Shown here piece by piece: positions 1 through 8,555 of a stretch of 64,000 nt of DNA. Source of the DNA: Lacunisphaera sp. Its GTDB lineage: Bacteria > Verrucomicrobiota > Verrucomicrobiia > Opitutales > Opitutaceae. Location: contig SIBQ01000009.1 of the NCBI GenBank assembly GCA_009695095.1, positions 20,592-84,591 on the forward strand, given 5' to 3'. Position 1 is the stretch's first letter. Each line of letters begins with the position of its first letter. The notes beneath the pieces were generated by a model. The model saw only the letters and a list, made by a program, of their open reading frames with translations. It was not told where the DNA came from and did not search any database. A program made the translations under genes and the position numbers.

Positions 1-1280
1 AAGACCTCGCGGGTGAGGGCGATCTTGCGGGTCGTGGGGTTCGCGTCCTGCGGATTATTGGTGGCGGCGCACTCGAGGATCTCGCCGGCGGGAATATTGG
101 TGAGCACGAGCTTCACGGGCTTGAGCACGGCCAGCCGGCGCTGGGCGGCGGCATTGAGCTCGTGGCGGACGGCGTTTTCAAAAACTGAGACTTCGGTGAG
201 GGAGTCGAACTTGGTGACGCCCACGCCGGTGACAAAGGCGCGGATGGCACTGGCCGGGATGCCGCGGCGGCGCAGGCCGGAGAGGGTGGGCATCCGCGGG
301 TCGTCCCAGCCGCTGACATACTTCTCGCTGACCAGTTGGAGGAGTTTGCGTTTGGAGACGATGGTGTAACCGAGATTGAGCTTCGCGAATTCGTACTGGT
401 GCGGCAGCGGGCGCGGCAGGCCGAGCTTTTCGAGGATCCAGTTGTAGAACGGACGATGATCGACGAACTCGAGTGTGCAGATGCTGTGGGTAACGCCCTC
501 GAGGTAATCGCTGAGGCAATGCGCGTAGTCATAGAGCGGGTAGATGCACCACTTATCGCCGGTGTGGTGGTGCGCGGTGTGGCGAATGCGATAGAGCAGG
601 GGGTCGCGCAGCCACATGTTGGGTGAGGCCATGTCGATCTTGCTGCGGAGCGAGCGGGCGCCGTCGGGAAAATCGCCGGTTTTCATCCGGGTATAAAGGT
701 CGAGGTTCTCGGCGACAGTGCGGGTGCGAAACGGGCTGTCCTTGCCCGGCCGGCCGGGGGCGCCGCGGTAGCTGTCGGTGTCTTCCGGGCTCAGGTCGCA
801 GACGTAGGCTTTGCCGCGCTTGATCAGCTCGACGGCATAGTCGTAGAGCTGGTCAAAATAACTGGAAGCGGAAAAGGGCTCGCTGTTCGCACCAGGTGCA
901 ACCGGGCCGAGGTAATTGTCCGATTGTCCGTTGACCGTGGTCCGGGCTGGGCTGGCGCCGTTGGGCTTGAAGCCGAGGCAGTGGTCGGCCCAGCCGGCGA
1001 TAAGCCACCGCACGTCGGCGGTGATGGAGTCGACATACTCGGTCTCCTCCTTGGCCGGGTTGGTGTCGTCGAAGCGGAGGTTGCACCGGCCGTGATTTTC
1101 CCGGGCGATCCCAAAGTTGAGGCAGATAGACTTGGCATGGCCGAGGTGCAGGTAACCGTTGGGCTCGGGCGGAAAGCGCGTGACGATCTGTGCGTAGCGC
1201 TTCTGGGTGACATCCGCCGCGACGATGTCGCGGATGAAGTCGCTGGGGGCGGGCGCGGGCGGGTTGGGCTCAACGGGCAT
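1..1280 (-). CDS. glnS: Glutaminyl-tRNA synthetase (3' end outside window)
   Basis: This class I aminoacyl-tRNA synthetase charges tRNA-Gln with glutamine in the cytoplasm. About 426 codons are open from an ATG at 1280 down to the window edge, so the C-terminal anticodon-binding beta-barrels are missing. The ATP-binding HIGH-type motif (HLGHAKS) lies near residue 45 in a PPEPNGYLH context typical of GlnRS, and the KMSKS equivalent reads VSKRK near residue 310. The catalytic core contains the GlnRS-typical segment LYDYAHCLSDYLEGVTHS. No frameshift is seen. It is divergent from the downstream molybdoenzyme operon. Confidence 0.95.
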   Translation of the reverse strand, partial: MPVEPNPPAPAPSDFIRDIVAADVTQKRYAQIVTRFPPEPNGYLHLGHAKSICLNFGIARENHGRCNLRFDDTNPAKEETEYVDSITADVRWLIAGWADHCLGFKPNGASPARTTVNGQSDNYLGPVAPGANSEPFSASSYFDQLYDYAVELIKRGKAYVCDLSPEDTDSYRGAPGRPGKDSPFRTRTVAENLDLYTRMKTGDFPDGARSLRSKIDMASPNMWLRDPLLYRIRHTAHHHTGDKWCIYPLYDYAHCLSDYLEGVTHSICTLEFVDHRPFYNWILEKLGLPRPLPHQYEFAKLNLGYTIVSKRKLLQLVSEKYVSGWDDPRMPTLSGLRRRGIPASAIRAFVTGVGVTKFDSLTEVSVFENAVRHELNAAAQRRLAVLKPVKLVLTNIPAGEILECAATNNPQDANPTTRKIALTREV

Positions 1281-1508
1281 CCCGCCACAAAAGGGGAATC
1301 AGCCCCCGCAAGGCAATGATGCAGTTGACCGGAGACATCCGGCCTCCGCTACTTGGTGGCCGCCGTCGGCTAGGTGGTGAGCAGCCCCTCGAAGCAGGTC
1401 TTGGTGGGTTCGCCGGCCAGCCCATGCCGCGAGCATGCCCAAATTGTTTTTGCATTGCGGGAATCTTTCTGCGGCACTCAGGGCGATGGCTTCCCCGATT
1501 CTGAAGTG

Positions 1509-3740
1509 ATGAGCACCCATCGCATTACCGCCCCGCCGGGCGAGCGCCTGAAGGCTTGGGTGCCCTTCGGCTTGGGGCAGACCAAGCCCAAGCATTTCCG
1601 CGACATGGCCGGGATCGCCTGGGACAACCGCGACAACCTGCGCTACGCGTGGAAGATCATCACTCGTGGCGTGTGTGACGGCTGCGCGCTCGGCGTGGCC
1701 GGGCTGCACGACTGGACCATCGAGGGCGTGCACCTGTGCATGACGCGGCTGAATCTGCTCCGGCTCAACACCATGCCCGCGATGGACACTGCGCTGCTGG
1801 CCGACGTGGCCCCGCTGGCCGCTCTCGACAACCGCAAGCTGCGTGAGCTCGGCCGGCTCAGCTACCCGATGCTCCGCCGGAAGGGCGAGCCGGGCTTCCA
1901 GCGCATCAGGTGGGACGAGGCACTGAAGCTGGCCGGAGCGCGGCTGCGCTCGACGGATCCGCGCCGCGTGGCGTTCTTTCTCACCGCCCGGGGCATCACC
2001 AACGAGGTTTATTACGCCGGCCAGAAGGCGGCGCGCTTTCTCGGGACCAGCCACATCGACAACGCCGCGCGCATCTGCCACTCGCCCTCGACTGTCGCCA
2101 TGAAACAGACGCTCGGCGTCAGCGCCTCCACGTGCAGTTACATTGATTGGATGGGCACGGACCTCGTGGTTTTCTTTGGCTCCAATCCCGCCAACGACCA
2201 GCCCGTCAGCACCAAATACCTGCACCTCGCCAAGCAGCGCGGCACCCGCATCATTTTTGTGAATCCCTACTTCGAACCCGGCATGAAGCGTTACTGGGTG
2301 CCTTCCGAGGTGGGCAGTGCCTTGTTCGGCACCGACCTCGTTGACTACTGGTTCCCTGTCGCGCAGGGCGGCGACATCGCGCTGCTTTACGGCGTGCTGA
2401 AGCACCTGGTGGCCACCGGCGGCGTGAACCGCGCTTTTGTTGACGCACACACCACCGGATTTGAAGCGGTGGCATCCCGCGCCAGTGAACTGCCGTGGGA
2501 GGTGATCGAGGCTGGCAGCGGACTGTCGCGGGCCAGCATCGCGGAACTGGCCGGCTTGCTCGCCGCGGCCAAATCGGCGGTGTTGGTGTGGAGCATGGGC
2601 ATCACCCAGCACATGTTTGGCGGCGACACCGTGCAGATGATCCTAAACGTCGCCTTGGCGCGCGGTTTTCTTGGCCGGAATTTTTGCGGGGTCATGCCCA
2701 TTCGCGGTCATTCATCCGTGCAGGGTGGCGCCGAAATGGGCGCCTACGCCACCGCCTTTCCGGGCGGACTGCCGGTCACGCCGGCTAATGCCGCGGCGCT
2801 CGGCGCGCAGTACGGCTTTCCGGTGCCCGACAAGCCCGGCCTCACGACCACCGAGATGGTGGAGGCGGCGGCGCGCGGCGAACTCGACGTGCTTTACATG
2901 CTGGGGGGGAACTTCCTGCGGACGCTGCCCGAGCCGGAGTATGTGCGCGCGGCGCTGGCGCGAGTGCCGCTGCGCATCCACCAGGACATAATCGTGACGG
3001 ACCAGATGTTCATCGAGCCGGGCGAGGCGGTGCTGCTGCTGCCGGCGAAGACCCGCTACGAGCAGGACGATGGCGGCACGGAGACCAGCACAGAGCGGCG
3101 CGTGATGTTCACGCCGGAGATACCGCGGCAGCTGGGCGAGGCCCGTGCGGAGTGGAAAATTCTTTTTGATATTGCAGCGGCGGCTTATCCGGAGAGGGCC
3201 GCCCCGCTGCAGGGCGTCACCGGTCAGACGCTGCGCGAGGAAATCGCCCGCGTCGTGCCGTTCTACGACGGCGTGCAGCATCTGAAAAAAACGGGTGACG
3301 CCTTCCAATATGGCGGCCGGCATCTTTGCCTCGACGGCAAGTGCGCGACACCAGATGGCCGGGCCCGCCTCCGGGCGGTCGATCTGCCGGCGCCGCCGCC
3401 GGCAGACGGCACGTTTCATGTGAGCACGCGCCGCGGCAAGCAGTTCAACACCCTGATTTATGCGGACATCGACCCGATCAACGGCGCGCCGCGCGGGGCG
3501 GTCCTCATGAGCCCCGATGACGCCGCACGTCTGCACCTCAAACAGGGTGATCGTATCGCGCTCACCAATGAGTTGGGACGTTACGATGGCACTGTGTTCC
3601 TCGCGCCACTCGCGCCCGGCAATCTGCAAATCCACTGGCCCGAGGGCAACGTGATCGTCCAGCGCGGACGCGTGGATGCGCTCAGTGGCGCGCCCGACTA
3701 CAACGCCCGGGTGCGCGTCGAACTCATGGCGGTGTCATGA
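1509..3740 (+). CDS. Formate-dehydrogenase-like molybdopterin oxidoreductase (FdhF/YdeP type, Cys form)
   Basis: This is a 743-residue cytoplasmic molybdopterin oxidoreductase with no Tat signal. Cysteines 56, 59 and 77 form an incomplete-looking N-terminal Fe-S motif. The segment around Cys190-His191 (ARICHSPS) aligns with the selenocysteine-His active site of E. coli FdhF, so Cys190 is the predicted Mo/W ligand. The C-terminal dinucleotide-binding domain starts near residue 630. I chose the ATG at 1509; an upstream in-frame extension to 1374 has no family resemblance. The stop overlaps fdhD (ATGA). The family is usually annotated as FdhF/YdeP-like; the substrate is unknown and formate oxidation is only one possibility. 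No electron-transfer subunit is adjacent. Confidence 0.85.
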   Translation: MSTHRITAPPGERLKAWVPFGLGQTKPKHFRDMAGIAWDNRDNLRYAWKIITRGVCDGCALGVAGLHDWTIEGVHLCMTRLNLLRLNTMPAMDTALLADVAPLAALDNRKLRELGRLSYPMLRRKGEPGFQRIRWDEALKLAGARLRSTDPRRVAFFLTARGITNEVYYAGQKAARFLGTSHIDNAARICHSPSTVAMKQTLGVSASTCSYIDWMGTDLVVFFGSNPANDQPVSTKYLHLAKQRGTRIIFVNPYFEPGMKRYWVPSEVGSALFGTDLVDYWFPVAQGGDIALLYGVLKHLVATGGVNRAFVDAHTTGFEAVASRASELPWEVIEAGSGLSRASIAELAGLLAAAKSAVLVWSMGITQHMFGGDTVQMILNVALARGFLGRNFCGVMPIRGHSSVQGGAEMGAYATAFPGGLPVTPANAAALGAQYGFPVPDKPGLTTTEMVEAAARGELDVLYMLGGNFLRTLPEPEYVRAALARVPLRIHQDIIVTDQMFIEPGEAVLLLPAKTRYEQDDGGTETSTERRVMFTPEIPRQLGEARAEWKILFDIAAAAYPERAAPLQGVTGQTLREEIARVVPFYDGVQHLKKTGDAFQYGGRHLCLDGKCATPDGRARLRAVDLPAPPPADGTFHVSTRRGKQFNTLIYADIDPINGAPRGAVLMSPDDAARLHLKQGDRIALTNELGRYDGTVFLAPLAPGNLQIHWPEGNVIVQRGRVDALSGAPDYNARVRVELMAVS

Positions 3741-4561
3741 AAGCCGCGGCCCTCACCCGCAGCTGGTCCGTGCGACGGGTGCGGGCGCGCACCGCCGCCA
3801 AAGTGGTCGCCGATACCCTCGCGGTGGAGGAGCCTTTGGAGTTGCGCGTGCGTGGACGTTCGGTGGCAGTGGTGATGCGCACGCCGGGGCACGATGCCGA
3901 TCTGGCCGCCGGCTTCCTGCTGACCGAGGGCATCGTGCACTCGGCGGACGAGATCTACGACATCATGCAATGCCCCACCACCGATGTGCGCGCCAACGAG
4001 GGCAATGTGGTGGAAGTGGTGTTGCCGAAGAGCGTGCGGGTCGATTTTGACCGGCTCACGCGCCACGTCTTCAGCGGTTCGAGTTGCGGACTGTGCGGCA
4101 AGACCACCATCGCGGCCGTGCAGCAGCATTTTCCCAAGGTGAAGCGCCCGCTGCGCGTGCCCGCGGAGTTGCTGCATCAATTGCCGGCGCTGCTGGCCGC
4201 CGCCCAGCCGGCCTTCCAGACCACGGGCGGATTGCACGCGACCGCGCTTTTTGACCTGACAGGAAAGTTGCTGGTGGCCCGCGAGGACGTGGGCCGGCAC
4301 AATGCCATGGACAAGGTGCTCGGACATGCCTTGCGCGCGGGCTGGCTGCCGCTGGAGCGCCACATTCTGCTGGTGAGCGGACGCCTGTCCTTTGAGATCA
4401 TGCAAAAGGCACTGGCGGCGCGCGTCTCCGTCGTGGCCGGGATTTCCGCCCCCACGAGCCTTGCGGCCGAGTTTGCGCGCGCCAGCGGACAGACCTTGGT
4501 CGGTTTCCTGCGCGCTGGCCGGCTCAATGTCTATGCCGGGCGGCTGGCATCTGCAAAATGA
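3737..4561 (+). CDS. fdhD: Formate dehydrogenase accessory sulfurtransferase FdhD
   Basis: FdhD carries sulfur from the IscS desulfurase to the bis-MGD cofactor of formate-dehydrogenase-type enzymes, which need it for activity. The 274-residue product has the CGLCG motif with Cys117 and Cys120, the sulfur-carrying pair, and the FdhD signatures TPGHDADLAAGFLLTEGI and REDVGRHNAMDK. It overlaps the preceding oxidoreductase gene by ATGA and its own stop overlaps the next gene in the same way, so the genes are probably translationally coupled. The context makes the upstream oxidoreductase its client. Confidence 0.93.
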   Translation: MKAAALTRSWSVRRVRARTAAKVVADTLAVEEPLELRVRGRSVAVVMRTPGHDADLAAGFLLTEGIVHSADEIYDIMQCPTTDVRANEGNVVEVVLPKSVRVDFDRLTRHVFSGSSCGLCGKTTIAAVQQHFPKVKRPLRVPAELLHQLPALLAAAQPAFQTTGGLHATALFDLTGKLLVAREDVGRHNAMDKVLGHALRAGWLPLERHILLVSGRLSFEIMQKALAARVSVVAGISAPTSLAAEFARASGQTLVGFLRAGRLNVYAGRLASAK

Positions 4562-5028
4562 ACATTGCCGCCCTCTACATTTCGCCCGGTCACAACTATC
4601 TGGGCCATTACGGGCTTCCACCTGGCAAGTATCCTGTGGAGTCCGTGCAAACGGTCGAGTGTCTGGCTGGGCGCGGGCTGGTGGCCGACCGGTTTTTTGA
4701 CCACAAGCCCGACTTTGCCGGGCAGGTGACTTTTTTCGCCATGGAAGTTTATGAGGAAATTCGTCGCGCCCTGAATTGCATGGACCAGCCACCCTCAGTT
4801 TTCCGGCGCAATGTGCTGAGCCGGGGGCTCGACCTTAACGTCCTCATTGGCGCCGAATTTGAAGTGCAGGGCGTGCGTTTTGCCGGGATGCGCGAATGCA
4901 CGCCGTGTTATTGGATGGATCAGGCCTTCGCGCCTGGCGCCGAAGCCTGGTTGAAGGGCCGGGGTGGATTGCGGGCGCGCATCCTTACGTCGGGCTGGCT
5001 GAAAGTGGACGCTCCACTGCCATGCTGA
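4558..5028 (+). CDS. MOSC domain-containing protein
   Basis: This small protein of 156 residues consists essentially of a MOSC (molybdenum cofactor sulfurase C-terminal) domain. The predicted sulfur-carrier cysteine is in the REC-TPCYWMD segment near residue 120, in the position typical for single-domain MOSC proteins (ECTPC). Such proteins are thought to bind Mo cofactor or carry sulfur; the exact role is unknown. It sits between fdhD and mobA, overlapping both (ATGA start, 7-nt overlap with mobA), which ties it to maturation of the oxidoreductase. Confidence 0.85.
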   Translation: MNIAALYISPGHNYLGHYGLPPGKYPVESVQTVECLAGRGLVADRFFDHKPDFAGQVTFFAMEVYEEIRRALNCMDQPPSVFRRNVLSRGLDLNVLIGAEFEVQGVRFAGMRECTPCYWMDQAFAPGAEAWLKGRGGLRARILTSGWLKVDAPLPC

Positions 5029-5591
5029 GCGGACTTGTGCTGGCAGGCGGAGAGTCCACGCGGATGGGCCGCGCCAAAGCCGCTCTGACGCTGGCGGACG
5101 GTCGCACGCTGCTGCAGCGGCAGGTAGGGGTGTTGCGGGCAGCCGGTGCGACCACGGTGCAAGTTTCCATCGGTTCAGGGAGCGGGTTCATGGTGGAGGG
5201 AGCTACTCCGGTCGCGGACCACGTGGCGCATGCCGGACCATTGGCGGGTATCGCCGCCGGATTGCGGGCCGCGCCGGCGGGCTTGGTGCTGGTGCTGGCG
5301 GTGGACATGCCGGCGATCACAGAGGTGCATCTGCGCCAATTGCTGGAGAGGACAAGGTCAGCGCGAGGCGTGGTCCCGATGCTGGCTGGGCAGTGCGAGC
5401 CCTTGGCCGCAATTTATCCGTCAGCGCTCGCTGCCTCGGCTGAAGCGTGGCTGGCGTGCGGCCGGCGCGCGGTTCACACTTGGGCGGAAGACGAGGCGGG
5501 GAAGGGAAACCTGCTGCTTTGGGACACGCCGCCGGACTGGTCGGATGCGTTTCGCAACTGGAACGCGCCCGACGATCTACCGGCGAGGTGA
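5022..5591 (+). CDS. mobA: Molybdenum cofactor guanylyltransferase
   Basis: MobA attaches GMP to molybdopterin to give the guanine dinucleotide cofactor used by DMSO-reductase-family enzymes. The 189-residue product opens with the nucleotidyltransferase signature LVLAGGESTRMGRAKAAL and has the VDMP metal-binding segment near residue 93. The ATG at 5022 is preferred because the protein then begins at the family motif and overlaps the MOSC stop. It is the last gene of the four-gene cluster and supplies the cofactor form its first gene needs. Confidence 0.9.
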   Translation: MLSGLVLAGGESTRMGRAKAALTLADGRTLLQRQVGVLRAAGATTVQVSIGSGSGFMVEGATPVADHVAHAGPLAGIAAGLRAAPAGLVLVLAVDMPAITEVHLRQLLERTRSARGVVPMLAGQCEPLAAIYPSALAASAEAWLACGRRAVHTWAEDEAGKGNLLLWDTPPDWSDAFRNWNAPDDLPAR

Positions 5592-5641
5592 GACGGGTCT
5601 TTGCCCGTACAATGCAGCCGACGGGGATCCAAACTATCCGG

Positions 5642-5960
5642 TCATAGGCGGATAAGCTCGGAATCGTCCGGGCCACGCAGCAGCGAGTTTTGCGTGTTGA
5701 TGCCGGTCACGAGCAGGCCGGAGAAGGTGTGTTTCTCGTCGGTGCGGAGCTGGGAGGACGACTGGGCCCGAGTTGAAAATAATCCTGCCCAACGCCCGGT
5801 CTTGATGTCGGCGTGCGACTCGAGGCAGGCGAGCACCTCGCGTCGGGCTTGAGGTGCTGGCGGCGGCCATGGGCGGAGCGCGCGAGCATGAGGTAACAGG
5901 CAGCGTCAAGGTGATGAAATAAGAGGGCCCGGCGAGGATAGTATCCTGATTTGAAATGTT
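5642..5960 (-). pseudogene. Decayed gene fragment, unrecognised
   Basis: No intact gene lies between mobA and the pseudopilin. On the minus strand two reading frames join into a protein-like stretch. One frame reads FHHLDAACYLMLARSAHG and, across an apparent one-base shift near 5838-5846, the other continues through LACLESHADIKTGRWAGLF to DDSELIRL and a TGA at 5642-5644. There is no start codon in a sensible place. I do not recognise the family. A short hairpin (ACGGG/CCCGT) lies at about 5593-5608. Confidence 0.3.
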
Positions 5961-6043
5961 GGGCGGCCGCCTGCCGGCAGGCCGTGCCTGAAACGCCACC
6001 AGCCACCGGTCCGGCGACTGGCGCCGGCCCTACAGTCGGGAAG

Positions 6044-6820
6044 CTACGCCAAGCTCAAGGGGCCTTTTCGGCCGGGGTGCCCGGCGAGACTGCCGATACC
6101 GGCGGGCGGTGTGGCGTAAACGCGGGGATTGGCGGCGGGGTTGGCGTTGAAGGGCAGGGCCTGGAGGAGGGAGCTGCCCTTGCGGCCGTTGTTGAGCGTC
6201 AGCTGGGTCGCGGCCTCGGTGAGATTGGGGTAGAACTGGATATTGCCGCCGAGAAAGGCGATATGGCCGCCGGTGTCCTTGTAAGTGCCGTTGTCCGCGC
6301 TCCAGAGGCCGGTGTCGAGCAGGCCGCGAGTGAAGGCGACGGGCGTGGTGGGCGGGTTGCTCATGCGCAAGCCGCCGACGAATTCGAAGCTGAGTACGCG
6401 GTTGATGACAAAGCTGGGGTCGAGCACACTGCGGTTGGCGGGGCTGACGATGGCGACGGGGTAGTCGCCGTTGAAGGCCGGGTCTTTTTTCGCGATATAG
6501 AACGCCGGGTCGGTAAGAATGCCGCGCTGGGCGAGAACGCCGGCCCAGAGGAACGGGCCCGGGCCGCCGGTTACGGGCGGGGGAACCTGCGCGAGGATAG
6601 CAGCGGGATCGGGAAGGCGGTCGTTGTTGTCGGCGGCGTAGATGGTCGCGGCTTTGACGATCTCGCGAAGGTTGCTGGCGTCGACGGCGCGCTGCGCGGT
6701 CTCGCGAACCTTGCCGACGGTGGGGAAAATTAGCGCCGCAAGGATGCCGATGATGGCAATGACCGTGAGCAGCTCGATGAGCGTGAAGCCGGGAGAAACG
6801 GGACGTGTTTTCATAAGCAT
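6044..6820 (-). CDS. Type II secretion/type IV pilus-like pseudopilin
   Basis: The N-terminus is a canonical prepilin leader, SPG followed by FTLIELLTVIAIIGILAAL, with Glu at mature position 5, so it should be cleaved and N-methylated by prepilin peptidase. The rest of the 258 residues is a periplasmic domain of the kind found in the many pseudopilins of Verrucomicrobia and Planctomycetes, with a loop rich in Asn, Gly and Pro. An ATG two codons in (6814) is an equally good start. It stands alone, without other secretion genes, and is divergent from ilvE. Confidence 0.85.
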   Translation of the reverse strand: MLMKTRPVSPGFTLIELLTVIAIIGILAALIFPTVGKVRETAQRAVDASNLREIVKAATIYAADNNDRLPDPAAILAQVPPPVTGGPGPFLWAGVLAQRGILTDPAFYIAKKDPAFNGDYPVAIVSPANRSVLDPSFVINRVLSFEFVGGLRMSNPPTTPVAFTRGLLDTGLWSADNGTYKDTGGHIAFLGGNIQFYPNLTEAATQLTLNNGRKGSSLLQALPFNANPAANPRVYATPPAGIGSLAGHPGRKGPLSLA

Positions 6821-6934
6821 GCAAAACTACGGCCCGCTGCCCAAAACAGTTTGGGTCAAGAACGACAAATACAAGCGGATTCTCGCATTACCGGACTGGA
6901 CAATGTCGGGGGCTTTGCTGCTATAAACAGCCTC

Positions 6935-7801
6935 ATGATCGTATATCTAGACGGGAGGTATGTTGATTCCACCGAGGCCAAAGTCTCGGTCTTCGATCAC
7001 GGTCTGCTTTACGGCGATGGTGTGTTCGAGGGCATCCGCATTTACAATGGCAACGTCTACCGGCTCGATGACCACCTGGAACGGCTGGAGCAATCGTGCA
7101 AGGCCATCATGCTGGACGTCCCGCTCTCCCGCGCCGCGATGGCGCAGGCGGTGTGCGAGACCTGCCGGCAGAACAAACTCACTTCCGGCTACATCCGCCT
7201 CGTCATCACGCGCGGCGTAGGTGACCTCGGGCTAGCCCCGTGGTTGTGCGAGAAGCCGACCCTTTTCATCATCGCCAGCAAGGTGTCGCTCTACCCGCAG
7301 GAACACTACGACAACGGCCTCAGCATCGTCACGGTGCCGACCCGCCGCATCGCGCCCGACGCACTGCCCCCGACCATCAAGTCGCTCAATTACCTCAACA
7401 ATATCCTCGCCAAGATCGAGGCCCGGCAGGCGGGTGCGCTGGAGGCCATCATGCTCAACGCCCAGGGCTACGTGGCGGAGTGCACGGCGGACAACGTCTT
7501 TATCATCCAGAAGGGAGAGATCCTGACGCCAGCCGCCTCCGCGGGCGCGCTCAAGGGCATCACCCGCGCCACCATCTTCGACATCGCCCGGGAACTCGGC
7601 CTGCAGATCCGCGAGGCCGACCTCACCCGCCACGACATCTGGTGCGCGGACGAATGCTTCCTCACCGGCACGGGCGCCGAGGTCATCCCCGTGGTGAAGC
7701 TCGACAGCCGCGTCATCGGCAATGGCAAGCCCGGCCCGATTACCGCCCGCGTGCTGGCCAGTTTCCGCCAGCGGGTGCTCACCGAGGGCACGCGGATCTG
7801 A
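6935..7801 (+). CDS. ilvE: Branched-chain amino acid aminotransferase
   Basis: This fold-type IV PLP aminotransferase of 288 residues interconverts Val, Leu and Ile with their 2-oxo acids. The signatures are FDHGLLYGDGVFEGIRIY near residue 20, the PLP lysine K149 in IKSLNYLNNIL, and the phosphate-binding GITR segment near 210. The ATG at 6935 places the protein start at the family's MIVYLDG. A TATAAA hexamer at 6922-6927 is so close that the transcript could be nearly leaderless, but no convincing -35 box is present. D-amino-acid transaminase is a related alternative. Confidence 0.9.
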   Translation: MIVYLDGRYVDSTEAKVSVFDHGLLYGDGVFEGIRIYNGNVYRLDDHLERLEQSCKAIMLDVPLSRAAMAQAVCETCRQNKLTSGYIRLVITRGVGDLGLAPWLCEKPTLFIIASKVSLYPQEHYDNGLSIVTVPTRRIAPDALPPTIKSLNYLNNILAKIEARQAGALEAIMLNAQGYVAECTADNVFIIQKGEILTPAASAGALKGITRATIFDIARELGLQIREADLTRHDIWCADECFLTGTGAEVIPVVKLDSRVIGNGKPGPITARVLASFRQRVLTEGTRI

Positions 7802-8050
7802 GGATCGCAGCTCTGCTCTGATTGGTGGAACCCGGCCTCCGGGCTGGGTCGTTTGCGAACAGGCTGAAAACGCGTCCCGAGGCAGTGTTCCACCTCACCA
7901 GCCGTGTGGGGCGAGTTTGCTCACCCGCCCCGCCTCCGCGCTTGCGTAAACAGCCGGGGTGGGCATACCATCAGTCGGGAAGAAGGGCCTTGCCCGGAGC
8001 TATTTGCGTTTCCGGCGCGGGGTGCTATCCTCCCGGCTTAGAACCAATCC
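7802..8050 (+). promoter_or_regulatory. Intergenic region with putative promoter for mcsA-mcsB-clpC
   Basis: No gene is seen in this stretch. A sigma70-like pair, TTGCGT and TATCCT about 16 nt apart, ends roughly 20 nt before the mcsA start and could drive the operon. No CtsR- or HrcA (CIRCE)-type inverted repeat is evident. Confidence 0.3.
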
Positions 8051-8554
8051 ATGGCCAACTCCCTCAAGTGCGACCTCTGCTCCAAGCCCGCGACCGTTCA
8101 TCTCACTCAGATCGTCAATAGCAAGATACACAAAGTCGATCTGTGCGAGGCCTGTGCGCAGGCCAAGGGCGTGACCGACCCCAGCGGCTTCTCGCTGGCC
8201 GACCTGCTGCTCAAGGCCTCGCTCAACCCCGAGCCCGCGGGCGACGCCCGCTGCGAGACGTGCGGCTTCACTTCGCAGGATTTCAAGAAGACCGGCCGCT
8301 TCGGCTGCCCCTCCTGCTACGGGTATTTCGGCGCCCTCCTCGAACCGATGCTCGAGACCATGCACAAGGGCGGCACCCACACCGGCAAGATTCCCCAGCG
8401 CGCCATGGCCCGCAAATCCCTTTACGAGCGCCTCACCCGGCTCGAGACCGACCTCGACCAGGCCATCAAGGCCGAGCGTTACGAGGATGCGGCGCGCTAC
8501 CGCGATGAAATCACCCAGGTCCGAACGACGACCAGCCGCAAGCCGGACGCCTGA
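8051..8554 (+). CDS. mcsA: Protein-arginine kinase activator McsA
   Basis: McsA activates the arginine kinase McsB in Firmicutes. This 167-residue protein has four zinc-binding CxxC pairs (CDLC, CEAC, CETC, CPSC) in its N-terminal two thirds and a UVR motif at the C-terminus (residues about 125-155, ending ERYEDAARYRDEI), the same domain order as Bacillus McsA. It starts at the ATG at 8051 and ends 1 nt before mcsB. A UvrB/UvrC-motif protein of unknown role would be the cautious annotation; the neighbours make McsA the better one. Confidence 0.9.
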   Translation: MANSLKCDLCSKPATVHLTQIVNSKIHKVDLCEACAQAKGVTDPSGFSLADLLLKASLNPEPAGDARCETCGFTSQDFKKTGRFGCPSCYGYFGALLEPMLETMHKGGTHTGKIPQRAMARKSLYERLTRLETDLDQAIKAERYEDAARYRDEITQVRTTTSRKPDA

Positions 8555-8555
8555 C

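Noticed and set aside
1299..2612. A 437-codon open frame on the minus strand across the molybdoenzyme gene
   Set aside because: It is antisense to a clearly conserved oxidoreductase, has no recognisable motifs and is explained by high-GC codon bias in the real frame.
5634..6006. Overlapping minus-strand reading frames after mobA as intact small genes
   Set aside because: Each is Arg/Pro/Ser-rich and only a frameshifted combination looks protein-like, so a single decayed gene is reported instead.
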